DNA from: Aldrovandia affinis
Lineage: Eukaryota > Chordata > Actinopteri > Notacanthiformes > Halosauridae
Assembly: GCA_029706075.1 (NCBI GenBank)
Contig: JAINUG010000085.1
Span: 2,877,392 to 2,941,391 of the forward strand
Direction of reading: 5' to 3'
DNA length: 64,000 nucleotides
Shown here one piece after another: positions 33,970-45,699 of this stretch. Under the pieces are notes generated by a model. That model did not search any database. It had not been told where the DNA came from and was given only the letters and a program-made list of their open reading frames with translations. How positions within the stretch are numbered: the stretch's first letter is position 1; each line of letters starts with the position of its first letter. The position numbers were made by a program, and so were the translations under genes.

Positions 33970-36285
33970 ACAATGGTAACTAGCACATAACAGGGCTGGT
34001 TAGGTTTCACATGTGTAATTACAAATACTGATACCTCTTGTTACATATTTCTTAAATTACAGTTACATAGTAATAACTGCTTGTTACCAATGTAGTTATA
34101 ATATAACTACACGAGTATAGGTGCAATTTAGTGTTACCGATGTAGCTCTGTATCTTGTCATATCCAGCCTCAGCAAGTTCCTGGGATTCTCCATGCTTGT
34201 GGACACAGCACTGGTGTTTGTACTGGCAGAAGAGCCAATCATCCACATAGGGATGTGTAAATATGTGATTCTGCAGTCTCCTGTGAGGCTGGGATAAGCA
34301 AACATGGGTCGGACTGAGAGGGTGACCCCTGCCATGGTGCAGAAAGCCAGCCAAATGAGGTAAGATACAACCCGTTCAGAGATGCTTCAGAATAAATGTC
34401 AGGCGTCATCAGAGATTTTTGCATAGGATTCTTCCCCCCACCCTTCCTGAACAACGGCTAGCGGTAATAGCCCTGTAAATATAGCATCAAGGTTGGCTGG
34501 CCTCTCCACCGTCTGCTGACGGGACTATTATGCAGGATAAATAAGCAAAATGCAATTTATTCTGCGCCGTGAAGGTTCAACAGTTCTCCCACTGATCTGT
34601 GACAACCATTATCATATTTGCTGTCAGCATTACACACGTAAGGGGGCAGGTGATGCATCGTGAGTAGTGGGCCCTGATAAAGCCATCAATAACTCGTCCG
34701 CAGGACCCACTCGCTCCACCGAACCTGCGGGGGGAGGGGCGGGGTGGTCTCAGAGGGGAGTGAATCGACCGGGTGCAAGATTTAAAAACACTTTGCTTGG
34801 ATAGGGGTCGCTTTGAGTGACTGGCTCCATAATTCACCTCCTCCACCAGCACCACCAAACCCCCACCCCCTCCATAAGAGGAACATCATAATCTCCACTT
34901 GCAAGTTTGGCATCCCTGCCGCTCGAGAAGGGACCAGCGGCCACCCCTGAGTTACTGCATTTGACAGCTCGTATAAAAAATTTACTACCTTATCATCAGG
35001 ATTTAATTCATTTTTTACCATGATTAAATTGAAAAAATGAAATAAAGGGGGTGTTTTACTGCTGTGTGTCTTCCTCGAGGAAAGGGGGAAAAAAAGGAAA
35101 AGGGTGTGATGCCAGGCAGTTTAGGCGAGCGCGGAGAAAGACGCAAGGAGGGCGAGGCAGGAAAGGCTCTGGCAGAAGGAGGTCCTGCTGCCCCTGTAGT
35201 TCCCTCCCTCCTGGATTCTGCGCGTCAAAGCAGCCTATGTCTGCGAATCGCCTTTCTAGTGTTTCCGTTTCCCTTACCTTCAAAACTCTTTCGAATCCCT
35301 AAGTGCTGGAGTGGTAAATCTGTGTAATGGGATTACACACTCATTCCTCAGACTCGCCATCTATGCACGGGGCTGCTAAACTACTTTGTGTCATAAAATC
35401 TGTCCATTCTCTCAGTGGAAGAAGAGGAAGATTGCCTGAGAGGTCTCTCTCCTTGAAACTCAATTATATTACACCTGTTTAGAGCTGAATTGCCCTGAGC
35501 GTGCGATGGTCTCAAATATGGTTCAGCCTTTTTTCATTATATAGGCAAACCTAACAAAATCAAGCAGATGCAGAATTTCTTTAAACCCTGCACCATGGTT
35601 GGTAATTTGAACCACGGCGTCTAGCAAGGCAAATAGTGTCTGATCTTATCTGGTCATGGTTATATTATTTTCTGCAATGCCTACAGAACTAAATTTGATT
35701 TTAGAATGACTCCAAGCAGAGCTGCCTGGGAATGAATTTTTGGTTTTATTTGGGGTTCCCTTTTTTTTCATATCAATCAGCTTCACATCCTGTCTATAAA
35801 TAAGCACATTTGGTATATTACAGATATGGTGAATTATTTTTTATCTATTAATTTTTTTTCTACCAAAAATTCAATTCTATTTATTTCAATTTGCATTATA
35901 CAGCTGCATTGGCTCAGCAAATCAGAATACAGCATGTGAACTGATGTGATTCTTTATTTTCCTCATGCCTGACTTTATTTATTTGTTTAAGTGTATTTAT
36001 TTCTGCATATTGAATTTCTCATGCAGCTAACTATGCGTTTATCTACAAGTCGCCACATTTCCAAAACCATCAGTTCTGCCTATGCAAAAAGTTATTGAGA
36101 TGGGGGAAAGGGGATCAGATGTTGCCCCTCTAATAAGGAAGGAATCAGGAAGGAATCATTTAGGAAGAAAAGCCAATATAATCTATCTGCTGAGAAGATC
36201 TGCTTTAGTTCCAACTGCTTTTCCTCTGTGAATCTAAATTTCAACAATGTTCAGACGTCTAAAGGCAATTTCCTGGCCAGGTAGA
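33970..36285. other. Gene-free stretch
   Basis: The first 180 bases contain several GTTAC/GTAAC words and may be a decayed transposon end. The part at 34480-35480 is non-repetitive and motif-rich; frames at 34577-35327 overlap on both strands without any family resemblance. No exon is supported. Confidence 0.5.
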
Positions 36286-36289
36286 CTTT

Positions 36290-36620
36290 GATGAATTGAT
36301 TGTGCTGGCTTGTTTGGTATGGTCCTGTTCGGTGTGACCACCACGGTGGTCATCGGTGGTGGGGTCGCTCTCCCACCATGAATGAACCAGCAATCTTCAT
36401 AGCTCTCCTGCATGGTGCACACCCGGCTCATATGTCACTGCCGCGGGAACGCCCGGGCAAAAAGGGGTTGCTGGGTAAAGATGAGATCGGCCGGTGATTG
36501 AGCGCATCATCAGCCGACCAAAGTTCAATTTGGACGCAACGGTTCCAGGTAGCAGGATCTCATAAATCCTGCCATGCCGCGCCCTTGAAGCAGGATGTGG
36601 GATGCTCCCACACACACCAC
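36290..36620. other. Isolated GC-rich island, unassigned
   Basis: About 330 bases with markedly higher GC and CpG content than both flanks, including the inverted word pair ACCACCACGGTGGTCATCGG around 36338. Frames cross it on both strands (36300-36497 plus, 36397-36615 minus), none with a recognisable domain. I compared it from memory with U1, U2, U4, 5S, 7SK and RNase P/MRP RNAs and saw no match. It could be a transposon fragment or a conserved element. Confidence 0.35.
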
Positions 36621-36624
36621 TCCA

Positions 36625-38845
36625 TCATCATTACAAACAAGACTGGGCTTTAACTACAGTCATGCAGGGCAGTTAAGAGGCTGCTCTAAATGTATTTCGT
36701 ATCTACTGACCAAAATTAGCAACAGAAATGCACTGCAGAAATGTTTCTGCGGAAAAAAACGGCATGTGTTTGACTTCTAAACTTGTGCTAATATTTACAT
36801 ATTCAGAGTTCATAGTGTCAGATGGCATGTGGTGGTGGAATTGTTAGAGCTCTGGACTTTTGACCCTCACCAATTATGTTCACCGAAGTATATTAAGTAG
36901 GCTGTAAAGCCAGTGCAAAACATTTTCATTGTTTTTACGTTGGCTGGAGGCCATGGGAGAGACATAAACATATGCTCATTCTAAGAATAGGGATGGTACT
37001 ATGGCATTTGTCAAGAGAGGGTTAGGAGGACAATGTACAGTATAAGTACTTGGAATACTGAACAGTACTTTAATTTAAAGCAGCAACCCCCTCTCCCCAC
37101 ACCATAAGGATGTCAAAAACCAAGATGGGTAGCTAACAATCTATACCTAAAATCGGCTTCAGAATCTATCTAGCTAGCAATGTCCACTTTGTTCAGTAAT
37201 CAAATAAGACTAGCTAGCTCGATTGAGGATATTATTTGAAGGCTAATTTACTAGCCATTTAGCTTGCTAACAGGCATTATCAAAAGCAGAATTTTTTTTG
37301 TCTGTGGTTTCATAGACTCATCAAGCCTACTCCTGGACTAAAAAGCACTTTGAATGGAGAATATCTTAATTTAAAATGAAAATCACCAAGCTTTAACATA
37401 GCTAGTGTTTATGGAGGTGTTGTGAATACTACAAGTGGGAAATTGTTTCTACTAAGTGTTCCCAATTCAGTTGGGTGTTGAAAAGGTCAATCTCAATGCC
37501 ACCTGAACCCTCTTCAGCTGCTCAGTGATCATATGTTTGTGATTGTGTGAAACAGTGCAAATATCTCACCTCGGTTTGTGTTCATCTTGCTGAACCCAAA
37601 GGTGTGAACATGTTAAGCAATTATCTAAGGGCTAATTAGCTGAGACTGCTTCAAGATAAGCATCTGTTAAATTAAAACAACTAACTGGAAACTGTAGAAC
37701 ATTAACAAAGCAATACACTGAACGTGTAGAAGAGGCTGCTAGATATCAGATTATTTCAATTCAAATTATTTAAATACAAACAAACTAGCCATTTCATATG
37801 CTCAAATGCCCTGTGTCAAATAGATGGGGGTATTATGGGGGTAAAGTAGATCACAAGCTTTGCACTTTGCAGTCATCACGCCCACTGTCATAGCAACATG
37901 GTTTCAAGAAGACCGACCATTCTGTAGAAGTGGTAGAAGTGTGAGGGATTAGCATAATAGCATTGTGTCATTTAGAATGAGGTTTCATGGTATGTAACCT
38001 ATTATTTTAGTCCGAGGAATACTGTATCAGAGGTGCTACAATCAAGCTGTGCTGTCTTGAGAGCCCTCTAACTTCTGTCAATGAGTGACCGGGGACAGTG
38101 GGAAAGGCAACAGCTCTGTCGGAATAGACCTTAATTAGAGAACCTGTTTGTCTGAACCTGAGTGGTTGAGGTGGAGAGGTGCGAGCGCACTGTGTGGCAG
38201 ATAAGCTTGTGTGAGAACCCTGTTTTGTACTGGAGAAAGCCATCACTTCCCCTGAGAACTCAGTGCTGAATCTTTTCTGGAGAGAGATGACAGGGTCTCA
38301 ATGCATTCATGGTGCAACTGATATCCAATTCCTCATTTCCTTTATTCGTATATATCCAGAATGTCTAATGCGACACTTTTCATCTAATTACACCGAATGA
38401 CAACAGAGCACATCTCTTTCGGTGACAGGTCATCAAGCCAGTCGGTATTCTGGTGGAAGATCGGACTTTGTGGAGATTAAGGGTCTGTCAGTCTCACGCT
38501 CATCCCTCGTGGCGGCGCACAACCATTCCAAACCAAGCTTTGTTGACTGGTTGGATGTTATTAGGTTCCTGTGATAACTCTATTGTAAGGCGTGAGCCAT
38601 CACCATGGACACATGTTGTGATACTCCACACTCCCTGTGATAATAAAAGAGAGGCAGAGGAAAAAGCCTGTGTGTATGCTTGAGGAATAATAGCCTGTGA
38701 TTCTGCTGCACATCTTCAACACTAACCGTCACTGTCTCTCCTACAGTGACACTCCATCACCATCTCCCACTGCGAGCACTAGGTTGGTAGTACTTATCAT
38801 GGTTATGATTAATATTACCAGCAGTGTCTGGTTTTACATTTCTTT
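36625..38845. other. Gene-free stretch
   Basis: Mostly AT-rich unique DNA with many CTAGCTAG words near 37160-37270. No element or exon recognised. Confidence 0.55.
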
Positions 38846-38846
38846 T

Positions 38847-38847
<1 letters not shown>

Positions 38848-38931
<84 letters not shown>
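38848..38931. repeat. (CT)n microsatellite, about 41 units
   Basis: An uninterrupted CT tract of about 83 bases, the longest pure dinucleotide repeat in the window. The Leu/Ser frames over it are artefacts. Confidence 0.95.
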
Positions 38932-38932
<1 letters not shown>

Positions 38933-38934
38933 CC

Positions 38935-40785
38935 ATCTCCTACTTCTTCTTCTTTGCTTTTTGTCTCCCTCCATGTGCAGGAGGAGATAATTCCCCCCTC
39001 ACCCCCCGCAACCCCCTCGTGAGTAAATCCAGTGTGACAGTTTAATAGGTTCAGACATGCGTGGGTCTACAATGGGTCCGCAATATTAAAACCCAGTTGT
39101 CCAGCTTTGCTGAAGGAAAGCGGGGGTTCCCGTAATGAAAAATAGAGTCGGTGTTATCACATGGAGGAGAGCACTTGTACTTTTTCATTGACCCTCTGCC
39201 AAGTTTTACTCATTTAGATTAGTGTGAAGTAAATCTGCCCAGATACACGACATTTGGGCGGGTGGCCTTCTCCATAAAACCTCCTGCTCGCCAAAAAATC
39301 ATTTGTAAACAATAAGGGAGCAGACGTGTGCTCTTTCTTTTAGACATTTATATTGAAATGTACAAATATGTGGACCTGGCTCATTCAAGTATTCAAGTGG
39401 ATGAGATTTATTGCAGTTGATTTGTTCAAGCAGGATGGTCATTCTCAACACATGAGGATGTGTTTAAATGCAGATGAGCACCTCCGCTCAGTTGCCATTC
39501 AGTCATGTCTTGTTTTATGAACTAGGACTTGAAATGTGTAAGCAAAACCTTTATTCCCATTTGAACAGAACTGTCTGTGGAGTACTGTCTCACACTTTTA
39601 ATAAAGGATGCCCCACCTTTTTCTCAAAGAGCCTTGAGCGCATTAAAATAAATAACAGTTGAGTTTGAATATGTACCAAGTTTTGCTTATATGAACAGTC
39701 TCTGGATTAAATGCAATTGTTAATGTTGACACATTTGTTACAGTGCAAAAAACCCTTCAATTGGGGCACACAAGTGCTACATTGGAAGTTTAATGGTTAT
39801 GCCACAGTAAAGTCTGAAATCTGAGCAACCAGAAGCAACTGAATTACCATTTAGTTAACACAGTTAACTAGCTTAATATTAACTAGAATGTTCAAAGTTA
39901 AATGCTACCACTGACACATACTTCATTAAATCAAGCATTAAATTGAATAATTAAATTAGCTTCACAGTAAGACTTAAACATGCATTAAATCAAGTGGAAC
40001 AATTCCATACCTAATAGTTCATCTCTCTGGGGTTTACTGCCTGTAGATCCTCATTCTGGATTTTAGGTAGCTGTCTGTCTCTTGTTTCACTTGCTGAACT
40101 GTATGTTGTCCTCTCATGAAAACTGTTGCTTAGGGAGTTATACTCCTTAACCATTACATGTTAGAAAAAAATGACTAAGATGAATGCTAAGCATTGGATA
40201 TACTTACTGACTGCTTTGCTTTCTTTCTATCTGGTATTCTGTATCTGTAGATCCTCGCTCTTGATCTGGAGCAGCTGTTTCATGTTGCCGCCTGTCTTTG
40301 CTGATGTTTGGGACTTAGCATGGCAGAGGATGGAGTGGCTGTACATGGGAGCGGATGGCAGGGCTCTCCTATTTCTTTATTACTCCTACAAGACACTGAC
40401 AGATCAATGCATCCTCAATTTTTTTAGCTAAACAATGTCACTTGCCCCTCACTATCTACAGTGGCAGCAAGCTAAGGTAATGGACACATATATCAAGACA
40501 AATTAAAAACATTTCATAAATCATATTCAAAACTAGCTATAATGTTACTCAATGTTATCTCATTGTAACATTGAGAAAGACAAATTGCCTTCTTTCTCCC
40601 TACAACAAAATGTGGAAGTAATGGGATGTGTTTTACTGGACAAAAATTGGACACAAATCTAATTTTGACCAATCAGAAAAAAAAGGATTAAGAATTGAGG
40701 AGGATTAGCCACCTCAGCCTCATCATAGAAAACAGTACTGTAGGAGATACAGGAGAATCTATGGTGAACTCCATGTCTCAGTAAA
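38935..40785. other. Gene-free stretch
   Basis: Unique DNA. The 86-codon frame at 40171-40431 looks superficially hydrophobic, but its composition follows local T-richness and I recognise no family. Confidence 0.5.
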
Positions 40786-40793
40786 CTGTAGAA
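40786..40793. repeat. 8-bp target site duplication of MITE, left
   Basis: CTGTAGAA, repeated exactly at 40978-40985. Confidence 0.85.
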
Positions 40794-40977
40794 CAGGGTT
40801 CCTCAAATCACGGTCCTTGTGGGCCGAGCACTGCTGTTTTTCCACCCTTCCTTTACCTGGGAGTCAGGTGTGAAGACACTCTGGCCAATGAGTTGCATTA
40901 ATTGTTCAATTAACTACCTGGGAGAAAGGAAAACCAGGACAGAATTTGGATTTGTGGGCTAGATTTGAGGAACCCTG
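40794..40977. mobile_element. hAT-type MITE, 184 bp
   Basis: Perfect 16-bp terminal inverted repeats (CAGGGTTCCTCAAATC at the left, GATTTGAGGAACCCTG at the right) and perfect 8-bp direct duplications. Both are hallmarks of hAT-mobilised miniature elements. It has no coding capacity. Inner inverted similarity (AATTGTTCAATTAAC at the centre) adds to a partial fold-back structure. Confidence 0.85.
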
Positions 40978-40985
40978 CTGTAGAA
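40978..40985. repeat. 8-bp target site duplication of MITE, right
   Basis: CTGTAGAA, identical to 40786-40793. Confidence 0.85.
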
Positions 40986-41556
40986 ACTGTAAAGCTGTGC
41001 CTGTACAACTTTTATATCTTTGTTAGCCATTTTGCTGTAGCTCTGTGTGCATGGTGTGTGTAGTCTGCCCTGCCCCACCACTTGTGTGAGGATTGGTGAG
41101 ATTGAAGGTGTTTGAGAATTTTATTGAGATATTGCATGTTTTTGTGTTTGAACTTGGGCTTGGAGTATGAGGATGGGATTACACCTGGCTGTAAGTACAA
41201 GGTTGTTGATTTCCCAAAGCATCCAGCAGAAACTTGCCTGGCCATTAATATGAGGGGGGTGATGTTTACAGACCCGGCCTCATGGACAAGGTGGTAGCAT
41301 TTAGCAATCCTGCATTTCTCTAAGCCCATTCGATTGCATGTACTATTCGGTGTACCCGTATCAGGCATCTAATTTGTCGGTATGGGCAAGTGCTCCACCG
41401 CATTAGCTACAGGCATGGAGGTATCCATTCACTCTGCAAACAAGGCCGTTATTGAAAACAATTAACTTGCCTGTTTAAAGATTGGAGTCAATAAAATATT
41501 ACTTACTTATTTGCTGCCCTTGGTAACTATGGGTCAACCAAGTTAATCCTGTAAGT

Positions 41557-41910
41557 CACAGGTGTCAAACTCCTTCTATTGAGGGCTGGGTGTATGCAGG
41601 TTTATGTTGCAACCAATGCACTGCGCCGACTGATTTCAATTAGTTACCTTCCTTGGTTGAATAAAAGAGCTAATAAGTTAAAGCATGCCTGCAATGATGT
41701 CTATTGCTGTATTCCTGCACTGATCTCGTGCGCTAACTATGATTGTTCCTACCATGTATTAATGCACATCTTGTAAGTCGCTCTGGATAAGAGCGTCTGC
41801 TAAATGCTTAAAATGTAAAATGTAAAATGTAAATCACCTGGTGTAATGCATTGGTTGCAACATAAACCTGCATACACTCGGCCCTTGATGGAATGAGTTT
41901 GACGCCTCTG
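41557..41910. mobile_element. Long-armed hAT-type MITE holding a LINE/SINE tail
   Basis: The 64-bp arms at 41557-41620 and 41847-41910 are reverse complements with about 8 mismatches; the inner 31 bases are identical. The end sequence (CACAGGTGTCAAACTC) is a fish MITE type I recall. CTGTAAGT (41549-41556) and CTGTAGGT (41911-41918) are an 8-bp duplication with one change. The loop contains a retroposon 3' end, listed separately. The 65-codon frame at 41579-41776 is a read-through. Confidence 0.8.
41685..41833 (+). repeat. LINE2-type 3' tail inside the MITE
   Basis: TTGTAAGTCGCTCTGGATAA and GAGCGTCTGCTAAATG are the conserved LINE2/SINE 3' end, followed by an (AAATGT)n tail at about 41810-41833, as produced by target-primed insertion. 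The sequence to its left (from about 41685) resembles the 3' untranslated part of such a LINE, so this looks like a 5'-truncated LINE or SINE that landed in the MITE loop. Confidence 0.65.
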
Positions 41911-41918
41911 CTGTAGGT

Positions 41919-43990
41919 GATTAGTATTAGGAGTTATTGCCCTAAGGGTTCGCACGGAGGTGGTAGAATGTGACATTGGAAACAGCTTTAGCTTTGAAAT
42001 GTTACTTGAACGGGATGTCGTGGAATTAACCATTGACCATTAACCATTGTGCAGAATTGCACACAATGTTTGCTCAACGGACCCGCAAACACCACATGAA
42101 TTTGCATGCATGGTGATAAAAACAAATTTGTATTGCTATGTCACAGGAGAAATATACTGCCGAGCGGGGTGGGGTCATGGTTCTTTCATTTGGATTGAGT
42201 AGAGTAAATAGAGAATGGACAAACATTTAGCTAAAGCCTCTGGTTTAAGCATGGTACAGCCATTAGTTAATAGGGAAGGTAATAAGACCCTATTCAATAC
42301 CCTCAGCCCAAATCACATCGCACCTCATGTAAACTTAATGTTTCACATTCCATTTCAGTCAGCACAGGTCTCATATTAACTATTTTTTGCTAATTCCTTT
42401 GGGCAGCCGGGCTAATGCCTTCCACAGGGAAGTTTATATATTGGCATTTGTTAATTACCCAGCCCCTCCCAATTAAATAATTATGAGGATTCAATTAACA
42501 TCACTATATGGAGGATGGCAACAACTGTAATTATGTGGTTTATATTACAGCTGAGAAGTCTGTAACCTCTGAACAACCATAGGTAAAGAGTGTTGAGAAA
42601 TAGTTGACCATGAATGAATGAGCATTTACCATTTACTGTAGATAATTTTGATAACTTGCTTATTATTGTTATCATAGCTCACTCATAACCATAGTTAGAA
42701 TTGAATTAGTATGTTAGCTTTGCTAACAAGCTAATTTGACTAATACAGTAGAGATTGATGTTCAACTGCATGAAATCTTAAGAGGTGCAGTTCCAGCATC
42801 CACCACTAAGATTTCAATGTCATCCCCATGGAGACAGTAGAATGTGGTGTCCATGTTCTTTAACATATCACTATAAAACATGGAACAGATGTACTGCAGG
42901 TTGTCAGTCAACTGCTTGCTAACTTTTAAGCTGAATGGACAAAGTTCCCATTGATACACTATAATTTGTTCAACATGTAACCATGTGGGTGAAATAATTT
43001 TGGGGTCGACATTCAGCCATTTTATGACATAGATCTCAGAATTGAATTGTCTGAGTTAGACATGTACATACATCCTGTGTGTAACACCTGCATGTAAAAA
43101 TACAAATAGATTTTTATGTAATTTGGCATTTTTGGAAAAAGCTGAGGGAAATGATGATAACATACATACAGTACATCATAGTTTGTAGTGATCAAAGTTT
43201 AAATATATGCCAAGGAACATTCCCTGAAACTTTGAGACCTCTATGATGTGTGGGTGACTGTGTGTGAACATTTTAGTTTGGAGACTTGTTATAGTGCTGC
43301 AAGGTGCACTCTTTCAAAAGTTGTTTCCTATGCCGTTACTCTCAAGTAAATGTTGCTAAGGGTACGGTTAAATAGTACAGTACACGTGACCTTCATATTT
43401 CTATTCCTATTCATATAGGTATTATAATATAATATAATACCTATATTATAATATATGCTACTGCATTCACTTCTATTTTGGTCATTGTATAACATATTTG
43501 TTTAATTGCATAATATATCAATCAAATCAAATCAAATCATACAGCAATGGGACATATAAAGCATGTGCCTATATAAAGGTAAACTACTGGATGTGCTTTT
43601 TTTAGCTTCTCATTGTGTAATCAATTCTCCCAGCCTAATTATTACACTCAGTTGCAATTCACTGAGTATAATAAACTCACAACCAGGAATTACACAGTTC
43701 CTTGAAAACCAAAACACAATTTTACAATACTCATAGGCTGGGGTTTCAGACATGATTTGCATAGTTTAAGTGCCGCGTGGTGTCTGAGTGCGGCTTTAGG
43801 AGCGCTTAATCTTGCTTATGCTGTGTGTGCACATCATGGGAAGATAAAGCTTCTGCATTGCTTTTGGCAGAAGAGATGAAAACTGTTTGATGCTATTGCA
43901 TTATACTGACGTTACAGCCTGGCTCAAACTCACAGATACGTAACCTCTTCTGTCACTAAATTGTTTTTGTGCATGTATTTCAATGAGTAC
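41919..43990. other. Gene-free AT-rich stretch
   Basis: A motif-rich segment at 42360-42490 (TTGTTAATTACC, CAATTAAATAATTATG) looks like a conserved element. A perfect AT palindrome lies at 43413-43446 (13-bp arms, 8-bp loop) and (ATCAA)n words at 43521-43538. Confidence 0.5.
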
Positions 43991-44004
43991 ATTATTATTA
44001 CATA

Positions 44005-44280
44005 AAGCTGACTAAAGGAAACACCAACATAAAGTGTCTTAATAGGGCGTTGGGCCAACGCGAGCCACCAGAACAGCTCCCATGCGCCTTGGCATAGAGT
44101 CTATAATTGTCTGGAACTCTATTGAAGGGATGCAACATCATTCTTCCATGGGACCATTCCATCATTTGGTGTTTTGTCGATGGTGGTGGGAAAACGCTGT
44201 CTCAGGTGTCAATCTAGAATCTGGAACCATGCAGGCAAAATGCACCCCACACCATAACAGAGCTGCCAGAACCTTTCATT
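44005..44280 (-). mobile_element. Tc1-like transposon remnant, internally deleted
   Basis: On the minus strand the C-terminal end of a Tc1 transposase is readable: LRQRFP, then ESMPRR.GAVLVAR with the terminal GPTPY and stop at 44039-44041. It uses more than one frame because of small indels. The DNA left of the stop (AAGGAAACACCAACATAAAG) is that family's 3' non-coding sequence as I recall it. At about 44222 the match jumps to a much earlier part of the gene (GCACCCCACACCATAACAGAG), so the catalytic core is deleted. The open frame on the opposite strand (44082-44282) is a shadow. Confidence 0.7.
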
Positions 44281-44284
44281 AATC

Positions 44285-45640
44285 CAAGGGTTTCCTTTAT
44301 TCATTTACCTATAGTACAGGATAGTACATAGTCTTGTTGTCCATACCCCCACCACCCCCACTCAATTCTGAACTTTGGGGTGAGGCTTTGCTATAGCTTT
44401 TGTGTCTGGTGAGAGATCAGCCCTTCTCCGTCAGCAGCATTGTGTTAAAGAGATGTGGGCCCTCGCCAGACACAAAAAAGCCCTTTGAAGGTTATTAGGC
44501 ATGCTAATGGGTGCCTTTCACTGATTCCTTTCAGGCGCTGAGATTGTTTGTGTAATTGTTAGCGCACACTGTAGCTTTTACTGGGATAGAGGCCTCCTAA
44601 TTAAACGGGCTGCTTTTAATGTGGGGCTGTGCCGAAGATCTGGGGTTGAAAGTTCTCCAGTTTTCGCTCCTTAGAGATTTTTGTTATCACTGAGCTCATG
44701 CTTGTAGCTAGAGGGGCACAGTGAGTTCCAGCACAGAGGCATGTAACCAAGGAGAGTTGGCATTTTAGCATCCTCACTCAAACACTCAGTTGAAACTGAT
44801 TTTAGGATTAGTCACAGTGATTGGATTCAATCAAACTTTTGAATTCCTGAAATTTGCAGCTTACTGAGCAGTCATGCTTAAGATGTGCTTCTGATTTTGT
44901 ATAACTTTCTCAATATTTTGCGTTAGTGAACCTTTGAAAAAAGCATTAAAATCTTTATGGGATTAGTTGATTGTTCAAGTTCTATTCAGGGGTTGCATCA
45001 GTTTAGTGAAGTTAAATAATATTTGTGAGTGAGAAGAGGGAAAGCATTGAGGAACAAGGAACAATAGAGCAAGACAACATCAGAAAACACCCGAAAAAGG
45101 AGAGGACTAGAGGACGATTGAGGAACAGAATGATTAAGAAAGATTAGGACAATGTGTGCAGAAGGAAAAAGGGAGCCTGTTGCTACTAATTCAGTGAGTA
45201 TAACTTTGATATTAGGTATTAGCCATTTTAGAGTTAGCCATTTTGATTGGGCGCTTGGACTTCAAAACAAAAACATTTTAAAATCTACAATGGTGACAGT
45301 AGCAGCAGCAGCTGCTTGGCCCCGCCCCTTTGTAAATCCAGCAGAAAAGAACTGTGAACATTCCAAACTGCATCATAAACAGAGGCAGCTGAGAGAGAAC
45401 CCAGAGATTCTATTTGCTAACTATTCTCTGAAGGAGAGCAGGTGCTTCATCACCAACCTACTCTTCTATACAGAGAGCACTGTTACTTGGTACTCAGCCA
45501 CATTTAGCCAATTGCAATGCTTTAGAGAGAAAGGAATTTGCAATGGCTGACAAATTCTAACTCAGGAGGATAATGTTAAGGATCCTGAAAGTAAATGAAC
45601 CTATATGGCAATGGTACCATAATGGTTCAGGGAATTGAAA
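44285..45640. other. Gene-free stretch upstream of a broken ORF1-like remnant
   Basis: No known element ends here. The stretch at 45020-45150 is rich in Glu/Lys/Arg codons (SEKRESIEEQ, KHPKKERTRGR) and may belong to the same old element as the coiled-coil remnant at 45700-46150. The 132-codon frame at 45152-45550 shows no domain and is not called as a gene. Confidence 0.45.
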
Positions 45641-45699
45641 CTGCCCTTAAATTATCATCCAAATTCACACCCCATCCCAACAGGGAGTGAGGACACAGA

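Noticed and set aside
33990-34130. Decayed hAT-like end with GTTAC repeats
   Set aside because: The opposite end and a target duplication could not be found.
34577-35327. Overlapping frames on both strands suggesting a small gene
   Set aside because: Frames overlap in several registers without splice or codon-bias support; more likely non-coding DNA of balanced composition.
36290-36620. Spliceosomal or other structured RNA gene
   Set aside because: Compared from memory with U1, U2, U4, 5S, 7SK and RNase P/MRP sequences; no convincing match.
36830-36880. Decayed tRNA-type SINE head (GTTAGAGCTCTGGACTTTTG)
   Set aside because: Only about 20 bases resemble a SINE head, and no B box or tail follows.
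40171-40431. Small hydrophobic protein frame
   Set aside because: The hydrophobicity reflects T-rich DNA; there is no signal-peptide pattern or family match that I can defend.
45152-45550. 132-codon plus-strand frame
   Set aside because: It begins inside AT-rich sequence, shows no domain and is not continuous with the coiled-coil remnant further right.
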